Source: PSRI01 sp041484195
GTDB taxonomy: Bacteria > Bacteroidota > Bacteroidia > Chitinophagales > Chitinophagaceae
Length of the DNA stretch: 42,085 nt
Assembly: GCA_041484195.1 (NCBI GenBank)
Contig: JBGPHC010000032.1
Coordinates: 1 to 42,085 of the forward strand
Direction: 5' to 3'
Both the position numbers and the translations under genes were made by a program. The notes beneath the pieces are model-generated. The model saw only the letters and a program-made list of their open reading frames with translations, made no database searches and was not told where the DNA came from. Each line of letters starts with the position of its first letter. Position 1 is the first letter of the stretch. Below are positions 25,761-34,113 of the stretch, piece by piece.

Positions 25761-26865
25761 GCCGTTCCGCGTTCAATACATTATCATAATGTTGATTCAA
25801 GAGGCCCTTGCGAACCTGAATTTCGTCTTCAGAAAAGGGGCGATGGAAAAGTTGGATCAATATGGATTTGAATCCATCCGCGTTTCCGGCTATATGGCAG
25901 GTCTGTTCCAGACCGGTAAGCACCACCATCTCTTCATTCACCACGCAGTGCCTTCCGCAAAATAGGGCATTCAAAAGTTTCAATTTCATACCCGTGTTAT
26001 TGAACGAAGGCAGAACATGAATCTGAGCTTTCGCGATAAGATCCATCATTTCATCTACCGATGGATTACTGACCAGTACAGCATTCGATATTTCATTGAC
26101 CAGTTTTTGCAGCCTGTTTGAAGGATTCTTACCCGCGATCACAAAGGGCATGCCCAGGTCTTTGAACACATTTTTCAATAACCAAATAGCCACTTTTTCA
26201 TTCTCGTCAACGGATAAATTACCATGGTAGAGGCAAAAACTACCCAGTCCTTCCTTATATATTGCATGAGACCAGGGCAGAAAAACCGGCAAGTAATGGA
26301 TTGAACTTGCTCCAAATTCCGCCCTGTAAATCTTGGCGTCTTTCTCCGATACAGTCAGTACCAGATCCGCCTTTTGGGCAATGTCTTTTTCATATCTTCT
26401 CAACAGGCGGCTCTCATTCCAATAGTAGATTCTTTTGAACAGGGAGCCGGCATTCTTGCTCAATTGACGGTAATACAGGTATTCAATATTGTGAAGACGC
26501 AAGACCACTTTCCTGCCGAGAAGCCGGCCCTCTTGCAGGAAATAGCTGCAATGAATACCTTCCAGTAAAACAGGGTAATTATCCGCCAACAAATTTTGGA
26601 TCAGGGATTCGCTGGCCCTGGAGCTAACGATATAAGGCCATTTTAATGAAAATCCCTTGTGTCCTTTTTTTCGTTCATAATAATTCACTGATTCACAATA
26701 CTGGTTCAATTCCGCTTGTTCACCACGGCCATACTCGAAACAATGGAGATGAATTTTGACTCCTTTGCTCTTGAGGTGGTGCAACTTGTAAAATAAATCG
26801 AACACACCACCATAATCGGGAGGATAGGGCACATCAAGGCAGACGATATGTAAATGCTTAACCAA
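25741..26865 (-). CDS. GT4-type glycosyltransferase
   Basis: A 374-residue predicted cytoplasmic sugar transferase. The N-terminus HLHIVCLDVPYPPDYGGVFD is the usual opening of GT-B fold, family 4 enzymes (the PYPPDYGG loop). A middle LHNIEYLYYRQLS resembles the stretch before the acceptor-binding face, and the C-terminal half has VIAGKNPS, then HVLPSFNNTGMKLKLLNAL, the donor-nucleotide region. The canonical E-x7-E is not clean: Gly-Met-Lys-Leu-Lys replaces the typical glutamate-rich stretch. The start codon is TTG, two bases after the stop of the preceding gene, and no ATG is available. It is last in a four-gene minus-strand group; the donor and acceptor are unknown. It overlaps ftsE convergently by 20 bases. 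Confidence 0.85.
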   Translation of the reverse strand: MVKHLHIVCLDVPYPPDYGGVFDLFYKLHHLKSKGVKIHLHCFEYGRGEQAELNQYCESVNYYERKKGHKGFSLKWPYIVSSRASESLIQNLLADNYPVLLEGIHCSYFLQEGRLLGRKVVLRLHNIEYLYYRQLSKNAGSLFKRIYYWNESRLLRRYEKDIAQKADLVLTVSEKDAKIYRAEFGASSIHYLPVFLPWSHAIYKEGLGSFCLYHGNLSVDENEKVAIWLLKNVFKDLGMPFVIAGKNPSNRLQKLVNEISNAVLVSNPSVDEMMDLIAKAQIHVLPSFNNTGMKLKLLNALFCGRHCVVNEEMVVLTGLEQTCHIAGNADGFKSILIQLFHRPFSEDEIQVRKGLLNQHYDNVLNAERLIRWIW

Positions 26866-26867
26866 TT

Positions 26868-27977
26868 TTATTTCAGGGTATGAGAGACTTCTTTATAGAA
26901 TTCGAGCAGTTTTTTTTCTTCGGTCTGCCAGTTATAAACAAACCGGGACCTCAAACAGTTCGCCCTAAGACGCAAATAATATTCCCTGTCCTCAATCAGT
27001 TCGCGAATCGCGTGGGCAATCGTCTCTGGTTGCAGGTCATCGATCAGATAAGCTATTTCATATTCTTCATTTATTCTTCGGAATTCGGGATAATTCATGG
27101 CAACCTGTGGCAATCCAGCATGCATATAGTCGAAAAATTTATTGTTCAGAGAGTAATAGATGCTCTGACAGGTATTTTCGCCCAGATTGATTCCAATCAA
27201 AGCCCTATTGGTGTATTCCCAGAGCTGTTCTGGAAGCACCATTCCTTTTAACAAAACTTTTTGGTTGAGTCTTTTCTGCGATACTAAATCCCGGGCTTGT
27301 TTTGAAAAATTTCCTTCCCCGCAGATGACCAGTGGAATATCGAGATCCTGCATGGCCTCTAGGAGATAGGGAATTCCTCTTCCAAAATTCAAAGCCCCCT
27401 GGTACAGAAGGAAATTTTCACGCGGACTTGCTGGTGGGTTATTTTGTTCAAGCAAGGGGACATTCCTAATGGTCTCATACTTGTGTCCGTAATTTTCTCC
27501 ATAAATCCTGGAAATGCTTTCGCTCACAGTGTATCCGTTTTTGAAGAATGGCATGCACAATTTCTCAACTCCCTTCCAAACCCTTCGGATCGCCGGGCGG
27601 CTTACAATTTCCTGCATCTCGCAAAAAAGTTCATGGGCGTCATAAACCCTTATTCTTTTCCTGATGAATGACGAGAATAAGCATGGAAGTATGGTATCGA
27701 GGTCAATAGCACAAATTACATCGTGCTTTATGAGCAATAGACGGAAAAACAACTTGATATTATACTCAGCGTAAAATAATTTGCCTTTTTGAAAGTAGCA
27801 TGGAATCCTCTTTTGATCATATTTATATTTGGGTAACCTGACGGAGGCTTTTCTTTTGACACCTACCAGCGTGACATCATATCCATTCTCAGCAAGCGAA
27901 GTACAGATTCTTCCCATTCGCCGGTCATAGATCAAGTCATTTGTTACGGTAAAAACGATCCTTACAGGAGTCTGCAT
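26868..27977 (-). CDS. GT4-type glycosyltransferase
   Basis: About 369 residues from ATG 27977 (MQTPVRIVFTVTNDLIYDRR). An upstream in-frame GTG at 28001 would overlap the previous stop as GTGA, a coupling arrangement, and would add eight residues. The protein has the two-domain GT-B pattern: an N-terminal domain with LAENGYDVTLVGV and VICAIDLDTILP, and a C-terminal donor-binding domain with LLYQGALNFGRGIPYLLEAM and VICGEGN. It ends in a region NNKFFDYMHAGLPQVAMNYPEF that matches the usual nucleotide-sugar-binding E/D-x7-x-GxP pattern. It sits between the deacetylase and the second transferase, spaced by 20 and 2 bases, so it is almost certainly cotranscribed with them. Confidence 0.87.
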   Translation of the reverse strand: MQTPVRIVFTVTNDLIYDRRMGRICTSLAENGYDVTLVGVKRKASVRLPKYKYDQKRIPCYFQKGKLFYAEYNIKLFFRLLLIKHDVICAIDLDTILPCLFSSFIRKRIRVYDAHELFCEMQEIVSRPAIRRVWKGVEKLCMPFFKNGYTVSESISRIYGENYGHKYETIRNVPLLEQNNPPASPRENFLLYQGALNFGRGIPYLLEAMQDLDIPLVICGEGNFSKQARDLVSQKRLNQKVLLKGMVLPEQLWEYTNRALIGINLGENTCQSIYYSLNNKFFDYMHAGLPQVAMNYPEFRRINEEYEIAYLIDDLQPETIAHAIRELIEDREYYLRLRANCLRSRFVYNWQTEEKKLLEFYKEVSHTLK

Positions 27978-27997
27978 TAAATGAATATCGGTTGAAA

Positions 27998-28621
27998 TCA
28001 CAAAATTAAACGGATCACTTCATAAGCTTCAGCGTACCGGGCGCCCATTTGTACACCTCTTACCGAAGCCAGCGAATAAATAAATTCGCGGTTTACATAG
28101 CTCTTGTGTAGCTGGGAATGATATTCCAATAGGGCCTTCACTTTGATTTCGAGATGCCGCTCTTCCAGCGGAATGAAAGCCCTGGTATTGAAGGTTACAT
28201 TATTCCATGGCATTTCATAGCCCAGGAGGGAAGTGGTCTTGAATGCTCTTAACCCTTCTTCCGAAATCACCTGGTGGTCCTGGTGAATATCCGTGGGGGA
28301 GGGAACCAATACCAGGTCGGGCCGGACCTCCTCTTTCAGCCTGACCATATCTTCGAGTATCTGTTGCCGGTATTCCTTAAATTCTCTTACGTCATAATCA
28401 TACAATATTAGGTTCGAAGCGGGAATGCCCAGGACGGCCGTGGCCTTTCTCAATTCTTTTTCCAGGGTGTCTGGTTCCCAGCCTTCAGGCAAGGACCTGC
28501 GGCAGGTTGAAAACGCGGCGTAGTAAATCTGGTTCCCTTCTTCACAAAACCTTGCAATGCTCCCGCCACATCCTAATTCTCCGTCATCGGTATGAGGCGC
28601 GAGTATCAAAATCCTTTTCAT
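27998..28621 (-). CDS. PIG-L family de-N-acetylase
   Basis: A 207-residue zinc hydrolase of the LmbE/PIG-L family, which removes acetyl groups from N-acetyl amino sugars. The metal-binding signature is APHTDDGELGCGG with His10, Asp12 and Asp13, followed by VPSPTDIHQDHQVISEEGL near 105-123, whose HQDH supplies the second His. The length is typical for small bacterial members. Its ATG overlaps the stop of the LpxD-like gene (ATGA at 28618-28621), so the two are translationally coupled. Some members deacetylate bacillithiol precursors (BshB), but the coupling to an acyltransferase and two glycosyltransferases points to a glycan or glycolipid substrate here. The substrate is inferred only from context. 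Confidence 0.9.
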   Translation of the reverse strand: MKRILILAPHTDDGELGCGGSIARFCEEGNQIYYAAFSTCRRSLPEGWEPDTLEKELRKATAVLGIPASNLILYDYDVREFKEYRQQILEDMVRLKEEVRPDLVLVPSPTDIHQDHQVISEEGLRAFKTTSLLGYEMPWNNVTFNTRAFIPLEERHLEIKVKALLEYHSQLHKSYVNREFIYSLASVRGVQMGARYAEAYEVIRLIL

Positions 28622-29556
28622 AATTCTTTGAATTTCCTTAATATTTTTTTCAGGTCTTCCATTTGCCTTGCCGGATTACCCGCCCAGGTTTCATGATCCG
28701 GGACGTCTTTGGTGACCACTGATCCCATTCCAATGGTAACATGACTGCCGATCATGATTTTTTGGAGAATGGAACTATTGTGGCCAATCCAGGTAAAATC
28801 ACCAATCGTGGTGCTGCCCCCGATGACGGCCCCGGCCACAATGCAGCAGTGTCTTCCTATACTAACGTTATGGGCTACATGTACCAGGTTGTCTATCTTC
28901 GTGCCCTTGCCGATCAAAGTCTGACCCAGGCTGCCTCTGTCTATACAAGTATTAGCCCCGATCTCGACATCGCCTTCAACCATTACCCCTCCGATATGTT
29001 CGAATTTTTCAAGCACCAAATCCGAATTCCGGTGGTATCCGAATCCGTCGGCACCAATGATGGCGCCTGCGTGAACCGTAACATTATCCCCGAGGCTAAC
29101 ATTGTCATAAATGAAATTATTGCCAAGAATGAAACAATTTTTTCCAATTTTGGCTTTCCCAATATAAACATGGGGCCCAATATGCACCATTTCGTGGATT
29201 TGTGCCTCAGGATGAATGATGGCCGTGGGATGAATGCCAAAGGAAAGGGGGGGCCTGAATACAAGAGCAATGATCCTGATGAATAATTCCCTCGGATCGG
29301 CTGTTTGAACAATACATCTATCATGGATTGTAAGCAATAAAGCATTTGGAAAGAGATCGTCGCAGATGATCACGGCGGCAGGGCTGGTCTTGAGGAGCGA
29401 TTCCGCATTTTTATGGCTGCTTTTCAGCCAGCAAATGCTATCCGGTTCCGCATAATCAATGGGGCGTGCAACGGAGAAGGCAGCACCGGTTTTCCCAAAG
29501 ACCTTCACCTTGGCGCCCAACTGACTGATCAATTCTGAAATTTGGTAAATCGGCAT
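28618..29556 (-). CDS. LpxD-like sugar N-acyltransferase
   Basis: A 312-residue left-handed beta-helix acyltransferase closely patterned on LpxD (UDP-3-O-acylglucosamine N-acyltransferase). An N-terminal nucleotide-binding-like domain (1-105, ISELISQLGAKVKVFG, then LKTSPAAVIICDD) is followed by hexapeptide repeats from GIHPTAIIHPEA to about 290. IGADGFGYH, KFEHIGGVMVEGDVEIGANT, CIDRGSL and the catalytic-His segment HVAHNVSIG are the LpxD hallmarks. It is shorter than E. coli LpxD (341), with a reduced C-terminal helix. ATG 29556 was chosen over 29589 because the extra residues (MRGCQSKKHRQ) are not family-like. It is first in the minus-strand sugar cluster and coupled to the deacetylase. It may be a second LpxD specialised for another amino sugar, or the only LpxD of the cell. 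Confidence 0.88.
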   Translation of the reverse strand: MPIYQISELISQLGAKVKVFGKTGAAFSVARPIDYAEPDSICWLKSSHKNAESLLKTSPAAVIICDDLFPNALLLTIHDRCIVQTADPRELFIRIIALVFRPPLSFGIHPTAIIHPEAQIHEMVHIGPHVYIGKAKIGKNCFILGNNFIYDNVSLGDNVTVHAGAIIGADGFGYHRNSDLVLEKFEHIGGVMVEGDVEIGANTCIDRGSLGQTLIGKGTKIDNLVHVAHNVSIGRHCCIVAGAVIGGSTTIGDFTWIGHNSSILQKIMIGSHVTIGMGSVVTKDVPDHETWAGNPARQMEDLKKILRKFKEL

Positions 29557-29748
29557 CTGCCTATGTTTTTTTGACTGGCAGCCTCTCATGCCTATGAATA
29601 ATGGCGGCCAATTTCATCTGCCCAATATTTACAGGTGAAATTAGCTGTAAATTAGGGATTTCACGAATGGCAGGAATGACTACTGCATGAACCGCTATGA
29701 TCTTACAGAATTATTTATTATGATTGTACCCTAAACCCACAATTTATC

Positions 29749-30261
29749 ATGGAAAATAATTCTAGCTCTCCGGTGGTTGCGCCACAGCCTGGCCGTCCGG
29801 TCTTTCTTATGGTTCTTTGTATCCTCACCTTTATTGGGAGCACGGTTGGTGTAATCGGGGGAATCGTCAACTACATTTCTGCCAAGACTGCTGCGGAATT
29901 GGTAAAAGCCGCTACTGAAGATGCCCAGCAAAAATTAGAGGCCAGTGACAACGGTGCAAATAAACTCGCAGAGAAAATGATGTCGGGGATTGAGCCCATG
30001 CAGAATCCTGAAAATATCAGGAAGAACGCACTTTTCAAGGTGGCAGGCAGCTTACTCACCCTCCTGGGAGGAATCCTGATGTTCAATCTCAGGAAAATCG
30101 GGTTCTGGTCCTATATATTGGGAACTATCATCGCAGTTACTGGACCGTTTGTGGCATTTGGAACCGGGAATATTTTGGGTATTCTCTCTTCTTCTGTTCT
30201 GGCATTTATAGGGATATTATTTGTAGTGCTCTATAGCCTCAATCTGAAATACCTGAAATAG
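29749..30261 (+). CDS. Small four-helix membrane protein, function unknown
   Basis: A 170-residue membrane protein that I do not recognise. A Pro-rich N-terminus (SSSPVVAPQPGRP) leads into a first hydrophobic segment at about 17-42 (VFLMVLCILTFIGSTVGVIGG). A polar, Ala/Glu-rich, probably helical loop follows (47-92), then three more membrane segments near 93-112, 117-136 and 140-163. Both ends are polar. It resembles small DUF-type membrane proteins common in Bacteroidota. It lies between the divergent lpxD-like gene and rpsO, with its own 5' region of about 160 bases, and probably forms a single-gene unit. Confidence 0.8.
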   Translation: MENNSSSPVVAPQPGRPVFLMVLCILTFIGSTVGVIGGIVNYISAKTAAELVKAATEDAQQKLEASDNGANKLAEKMMSGIEPMQNPENIRKNALFKVAGSLLTLLGGILMFNLRKIGFWSYILGTIIAVTGPFVAFGTGNILGILSSSVLAFIGILFVVLYSLNLKYLK

Positions 30262-30334
30262 GGGCACTGACAACTCATACCGCCTTTAAAGCATTGTCAG
30301 CCTAGGGTTTCTGTAAATGGGACGGCAAAAGATT

Positions 30335-30368
30335 TACTTTTGCACATTCCCCTTTTTCCTTAACTTTG
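30335..30368 (+). promoter_or_regulatory. Tandem -7 elements upstream of rpsO
   Basis: Two exact TAnnTTTG matches lie in tandem: TACTTTTG (30335-30342) and TAACTTTG (30361-30368). The TTG ending the first lies 18 bases before the second, so it can double as the second promoter's -33 element. This suggests strong or dual-start transcription of rpsO. Confidence 0.55.
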
Positions 30369-30421
30369 CGCCGAAATTAGAGATATAATAACCGGGATAT
30401 TTTTTCAAAAAATTTATTGAG

Positions 30422-30694
30422 ATGTCAATTGTAATTGCCGACAAAAAAAAGAAGATCTTCACTGATTTCGGTGGAAACGAAAAGAATACAGGTTCCATTG
30501 AAGCACAAATCGCCTCCTTAACAGAGCGCATCAACCACATTTCTGAACACCTGCAGGCCAATAAGAAGGACTTTTCCACGCACCGCGGTCTCATGCAACT
30601 GGTAGGGCAAAGAAAACGTTTATTGACCTATCTGAGCAGGCAGAATCTGCAGGGATACCGTGCATTGATCGAAAAACTTGGAATCAGGAAATAA
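30422..30694 (+). CDS. rpsO: 30S ribosomal protein S15
   Basis: A 90-residue primary 16S rRNA-binding protein of the small subunit. The family signature is clear: TGSIEAQIASLTERINHISEHL near 24-45, then the conserved helix-loop KKDFSTHRGLMQLVGQRKRLLTYL, and the C-terminal YRALIEKLGIRK. The length is normal (E. coli 89). The N-terminus (MSIVIADKKKKIFTDFGGNE) is slightly different from the E. coli MSLST form. It is followed, as in most bacteria, by pnp, with two hairpins in between. Strong tandem promoters precede it. Confidence 0.98.
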   Translation: MSIVIADKKKKIFTDFGGNEKNTGSIEAQIASLTERINHISEHLQANKKDFSTHRGLMQLVGQRKRLLTYLSRQNLQGYRALIEKLGIRK

Positions 30695-30712
30695 AAGGAC
30701 TTTTTATGATTA

Positions 30713-30744
30713 CACTATTCCCAACCGGCCAGTTGGGAATAGTG
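30713..30744 (+). terminator. Perfect 13-bp hairpin after rpsO
   Basis: CACTATTCCCAAC (30713-30725) pairs perfectly with GTTGGGAATAGTG (30732-30744) around a 6-base loop. The tail is CTTTATTA, with only a short U stretch, so it may be a partial terminator or an mRNA-stabilising or processing hairpin between rpsO and pnp. Confidence 0.75.
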
Positions 30745-30787
30745 CTTTATTACTGTCAGATTTTTTATTCAATAACAACTACAGAAT

Positions 30788-30830
30788 TTAGAGCCCACGA
30801 CGGCATTTCTCCCTCTTTTGTGGACTCTAA
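30788..30830 (+). promoter_or_regulatory. Hairpin in the pnp leader
   Basis: TTAGAGCCCAC (30788-30798) pairs with GTGGACTCTAA (30820-30830), 11 positions with one C-A mismatch, around a 21-base loop. It ends 24 bases before the pnp ATG. In E. coli a stem at the pnp leader is cut by RNase III and lets PNPase repress its own mRNA; a similar role here is an inference. Confidence 0.55.
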
Positions 30831-30854
30831 GTCAAAATTTAATCATTTCAACTT

Positions 30855-33029
30855 ATGCTCTCTCAACCTATCAGCACGTCTTTTGACCTGGGTGGCGGCA
30901 GAACCGTATTTCTCGAAACGGGCAAATTAGCCCGGCAAGCCGACGGATCTGTAACTGTGCGCCAGGGTAATTGCATCTTACTTGCAACCGTAGTAGCCAA
31001 CAAAAAACCGAAAGAAGGTCAGGATTTCTTTCCTCTCTCGGTGGATTATATGGAAAAATTCGCTTCAGCGGGCCGTATTCCCGGTTCTTTTTTCAAGAGG
31101 GAAGGGAGACTTAACGACTATGAAGTACTCATCAGCCGGCTTGTGGATCGTGCCCTGAGGCCACTCTTTCCCGAAGACTATTTTTGCGATGTTCAGGTGA
31201 TCATCACGCTCATTTCGAGTGACCAGGAAGTGGTTCCTGATGCGCTGGCATGTCTGGCCGCCTCGGCAGCATTGGCTGTTTCGGATATTCCCATCAAAGA
31301 AGTCATTTCTGAAGTCCGGATTGCCAGGGTGGATGGTGAATATTTGGTGAACCCTAGCCGCAGCCAATTGGCAAATGCCGACATGGATTTCATGATCGCA
31401 GCTACTGAAAAAAACCTGATGATGGTTGAAGGTGAAGCGCAGGAATGTCTGGAAGAAGACCTGGTGCAGGCGCTGGAACTGGCTCATGAGACTATTAAAG
31501 TTCAGATTGCGGCCCAGCATGCACTTAGAGAAGCAGTGGGAATAAAAAACAAGAGAGATTATCCTAAACCTGCCCAGAATGAGGAATTGCAGCAAAAAGT
31601 AAATTCCTTTGCTTCCGGGAAGATCAAAGAAATCTCCGAATCAGGAACCACAAAACATGAGAGAAGTGAAGCATTCGATAAATTGAAAGAAGATCTTATC
31701 AACAGCCTGGGTGAAGATGCCCCCGATGAGGACAAGAAACTCGCCGGCAAATACCTGGAGGATCTGAAATGGGAATTGGTAAGGAGCATGATCCTTGATA
31801 AAAGAAGCAGGCTCGACGGAAGAAGCCTTGACCAGGTAAGACCCCTGAGCATGGATGTGGACGTACTCCCTACACCACATGGCTCTGCCTTATTTACAAG
31901 AGGTGAAACTCAGTCTATTACAACAGTTACTTTAGGAACTCCTTTAGATTCTCTCCTCGTTGAAAGTGCGGCTACTTCCGATTATTCAAAGTTTATTTTA
32001 CACTATAATTTCCCTCCTTTTTCCACCGGAGAAGTTAAGTTTTTGAGAGCTCCCGGCAGACGTGAAGTCGGTCATGGAAATCTTGCGATGCGTTCTCTTA
32101 AGAAAATGATGCCGGGTAATGATTATCCATATACAGTCAGAATCGTGAGTGATATCCTTGAGTCCAATGGATCTTCTTCCATGGCAACTGTATGCGCAGG
32201 TTCATTGGCCCTAATGGATGCAGGAGTTCCGATACCCAAGCATGTGGGCGGCGTGGCAATGGGACTGATCACACGACAGACTGATAATAAGTATGCCATT
32301 CTAACGGATATCCTGGGAGATGAAGATCACCTGGGAGATATGGATTTTAAGGTTACGGGTACCCGTGAGGGAATTTGCGGAGTGCAAATGGATATTAAGG
32401 TTGATGGTCTGAGTATGTCCACCATGAGGGAAGCACTTGAGCAGGCTCGCAAGGGAAGACTTCATATACTGGAAGCCATGTATGAAACCATTGGCGCAGC
32501 AAGGGAAGAAGTGAAACCACATGCCCCGAGAATGGAAAAACTCTTTATTGACAAGGAATTTATTGGAGCTGTGATAGGGCCACAGGGCAAAGTAATTCAG
32601 GAAATTCAAAGGACTACCGGAACAACTATTAATATTGAGGAAGTAGGCAATGTTGGGGAAGTAAGTATATTCTCACCGGCGAAAGAAGGTCTTGATAAAG
32701 CCGTATCCTGGATCAAGGGAATTGTAGCTGTTCCATCCGTGGGTGATGTTTATGAAGCTACCGTAAAAGGCATCAAGGAATTCGGGGCCTTCGTTGAATT
32801 CCTGCCAGGCAAGCAAGGCTTGCTACATATCAGTGAAATTAGTTGGAAACGCCTGGAGAGCATGGAAGGAGTATTGAAAGAAGGGGATATTGTAAAAGTC
32901 AAACTCATTGGAGTTGACCATAAGACGGGCAAATTCAAACTGAGCCGGAAGGTCCTGATGCCGAAGCCGGATTTCGCGCCCAGGCCAAGACCCGCCGCTG
33001 AACCAGGTTCAGGAGAAGTTCCACATTGA
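30855..33029 (+). CDS. pnp: Polyribonucleotide nucleotidyltransferase (PNPase)
   Basis: A 724-residue 3'-5' phosphorolytic exoribonuclease of the RNA degradosome. Domain order is RNase PH-like 1 (from ARQADGSVTVRQGNCILLATVV), a helical linker near 240-310, RNase PH-like 2 (catalytic core with FTRGETQSITTVTLGT and GHGNLAMRSLKKM), KH near 560-620 (FIGAVIGPQGKVIQEIQ) and S1 near 628-700 (VGDVYEATVKGIKEFGAFVEF). The length is usual. The start ATG 30855 yields MLSQPISTSFDLGGG, a family N-terminus. The leader carries a hairpin that may be part of autoregulation. The C-terminal tail (PKPDFAPRPRPAAEPGSG) is Pro-rich and probably unstructured. Confidence 0.97.
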   Translation: MLSQPISTSFDLGGGRTVFLETGKLARQADGSVTVRQGNCILLATVVANKKPKEGQDFFPLSVDYMEKFASAGRIPGSFFKREGRLNDYEVLISRLVDRALRPLFPEDYFCDVQVIITLISSDQEVVPDALACLAASAALAVSDIPIKEVISEVRIARVDGEYLVNPSRSQLANADMDFMIAATEKNLMMVEGEAQECLEEDLVQALELAHETIKVQIAAQHALREAVGIKNKRDYPKPAQNEELQQKVNSFASGKIKEISESGTTKHERSEAFDKLKEDLINSLGEDAPDEDKKLAGKYLEDLKWELVRSMILDKRSRLDGRSLDQVRPLSMDVDVLPTPHGSALFTRGETQSITTVTLGTPLDSLLVESAATSDYSKFILHYNFPPFSTGEVKFLRAPGRREVGHGNLAMRSLKKMMPGNDYPYTVRIVSDILESNGSSSMATVCAGSLALMDAGVPIPKHVGGVAMGLITRQTDNKYAILTDILGDEDHLGDMDFKVTGTREGICGVQMDIKVDGLSMSTMREALEQARKGRLHILEAMYETIGAAREEVKPHAPRMEKLFIDKEFIGAVIGPQGKVIQEIQRTTGTTINIEEVGNVGEVSIFSPAKEGLDKAVSWIKGIVAVPSVGDVYEATVKGIKEFGAFVEFLPGKQGLLHISEISWKRLESMEGVLKEGDIVKVKLIGVDHKTGKFKLSRKVLMPKPDFAPRPRPAAEPGSGEVPH

Positions 33030-33219
33030 GGATTTTAGATATTCAGGGAAGCCTGATAGCAAGCCTTTCCATTTGACTCGCCACTGATTTGCAGATCGGT
33101 ACTTCTACAGTACTAATCTGCGTTTCGGTGGTTTTCTATTATTTGAATTTGATTCCTGACAAAGAGATGAGGCTGCCGTTTATTCACTTGATCCAAGTAA
33201 ATTCTGGATTAAAAGATTT

Positions 33220-34038
33220 ATGGGGAAATATATAGAATTAAAATTCGATGTAGAGGATCAAATCTACCGGGAAACACTGATTGCTTTTCTGGCCGAAGCT
33301 GGGTATGCCGGATTTGAAGAGGGCACGGACTTTTTAAAAGCATATATAAAAGAGGAAGAATTCAACCGGGAACATCTGAAGTCAATTATTAGGCTACCTA
33401 ATATAAAATACACGGAATCAATAACTGGAGACATCAATTGGAATCAAATTTGGGAAGCGGGGTTTGAACCCATAACAATTGAGGATTTTGCAGCTATCAG
33501 GGCGGAATTCCACAGCCCGATTTTAGGGGTAGAGCATGAAATCATCATTACCCCAAAAATGAGTTTCGGCACTGGGCATCATCCAACTACCTGGCTAATG
33601 GTTCGGGCAATGAAGGAAATTTCATTTGAGAATCGGGCTGTAGCAGACTTTGGAACGGGCACAGGAATCCTCGCCATCCTGGCCTGCAAGATGGGCGCTG
33701 GGCACATATTGGCGATTGACCACGATGAATGGTCCATAAGGAATGCTGCTGAGAATATCGAACTGAATAATTGCAGGGAAATCCAACTGCTGAAGAGTAA
33801 TATTTTTCCGATCGGGGAAAGCTGGGACATCATTGTCTCCAATATCAGCCGGAATGTAATTCTGGAAAATATAGCTTCAATATCTGTGAGTATCAGAAAA
33901 GGAGGCAGGCTTATTTTAAGCGGACTATTGCAAGAAGATGAAAACCAGGTCATGGAATTAGCTCAGGCCAATGGACTCTCAAAATTGGCTGGTTGGCAAA
34001 GAAATAATTGGATTTGCCTGACGTTTATAAGTAGTTAG
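33220..34038 (+). CDS. prmA: Ribosomal protein L11 methyltransferase
   Basis: A 272-residue class I SAM-dependent methyltransferase that trimethylates ribosomal protein L11. The N-terminal L11-recognition domain (1-90) has NWNQIWEAGFEPITI. It is followed by SFGTGHHPTTWLM near 115-127 (the PrmA linker motif) and the SAM-binding loop D143-F-G-T-G-T-G-I-L-A. Acidic motif II is LAIDHDEWSIRNAAENIELN. Motif IV reads VSNISRN in place of the usual N-[ILV]-x-x-x-P/L pattern, a mild variation. The ATG start has no alternative nearby. It is 190 bases downstream of pnp on the same strand, with no clear terminator between. Confidence 0.92.
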   Translation: MGKYIELKFDVEDQIYRETLIAFLAEAGYAGFEEGTDFLKAYIKEEEFNREHLKSIIRLPNIKYTESITGDINWNQIWEAGFEPITIEDFAAIRAEFHSPILGVEHEIIITPKMSFGTGHHPTTWLMVRAMKEISFENRAVADFGTGTGILAILACKMGAGHILAIDHDEWSIRNAAENIELNNCREIQLLKSNIFPIGESWDIIVSNISRNVILENIASISVSIRKGGRLILSGLLQEDENQVMELAQANGLSKLAGWQRNNWICLTFISS

Positions 34039-34079
34039 GTCTGTGAAAAATTTGAAATTCAGGGTCCTGCAGAATTCGT

Positions 34080-34087
34080 TATATTTG
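34080..34087 (+). promoter_or_regulatory. plsY promoter -7 element
   Basis: TATATTTG exactly matches TAnnTTTG, 27 bases before the plsY ATG. The nearest TTTG upstream (34051-34054) is 25 bases away, slightly longer than the usual spacing. Confidence 0.45.
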
Positions 34088-34113
34088 CATTCCTCACTTC
34101 AACCTGGAATTTG

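Noticed and set aside
28741..29286. A 181-codon plus-strand frame opposite the LpxD-like gene
   Set aside because: Antisense shadow of regular hexapeptide-repeat codons; no recognisable domain.
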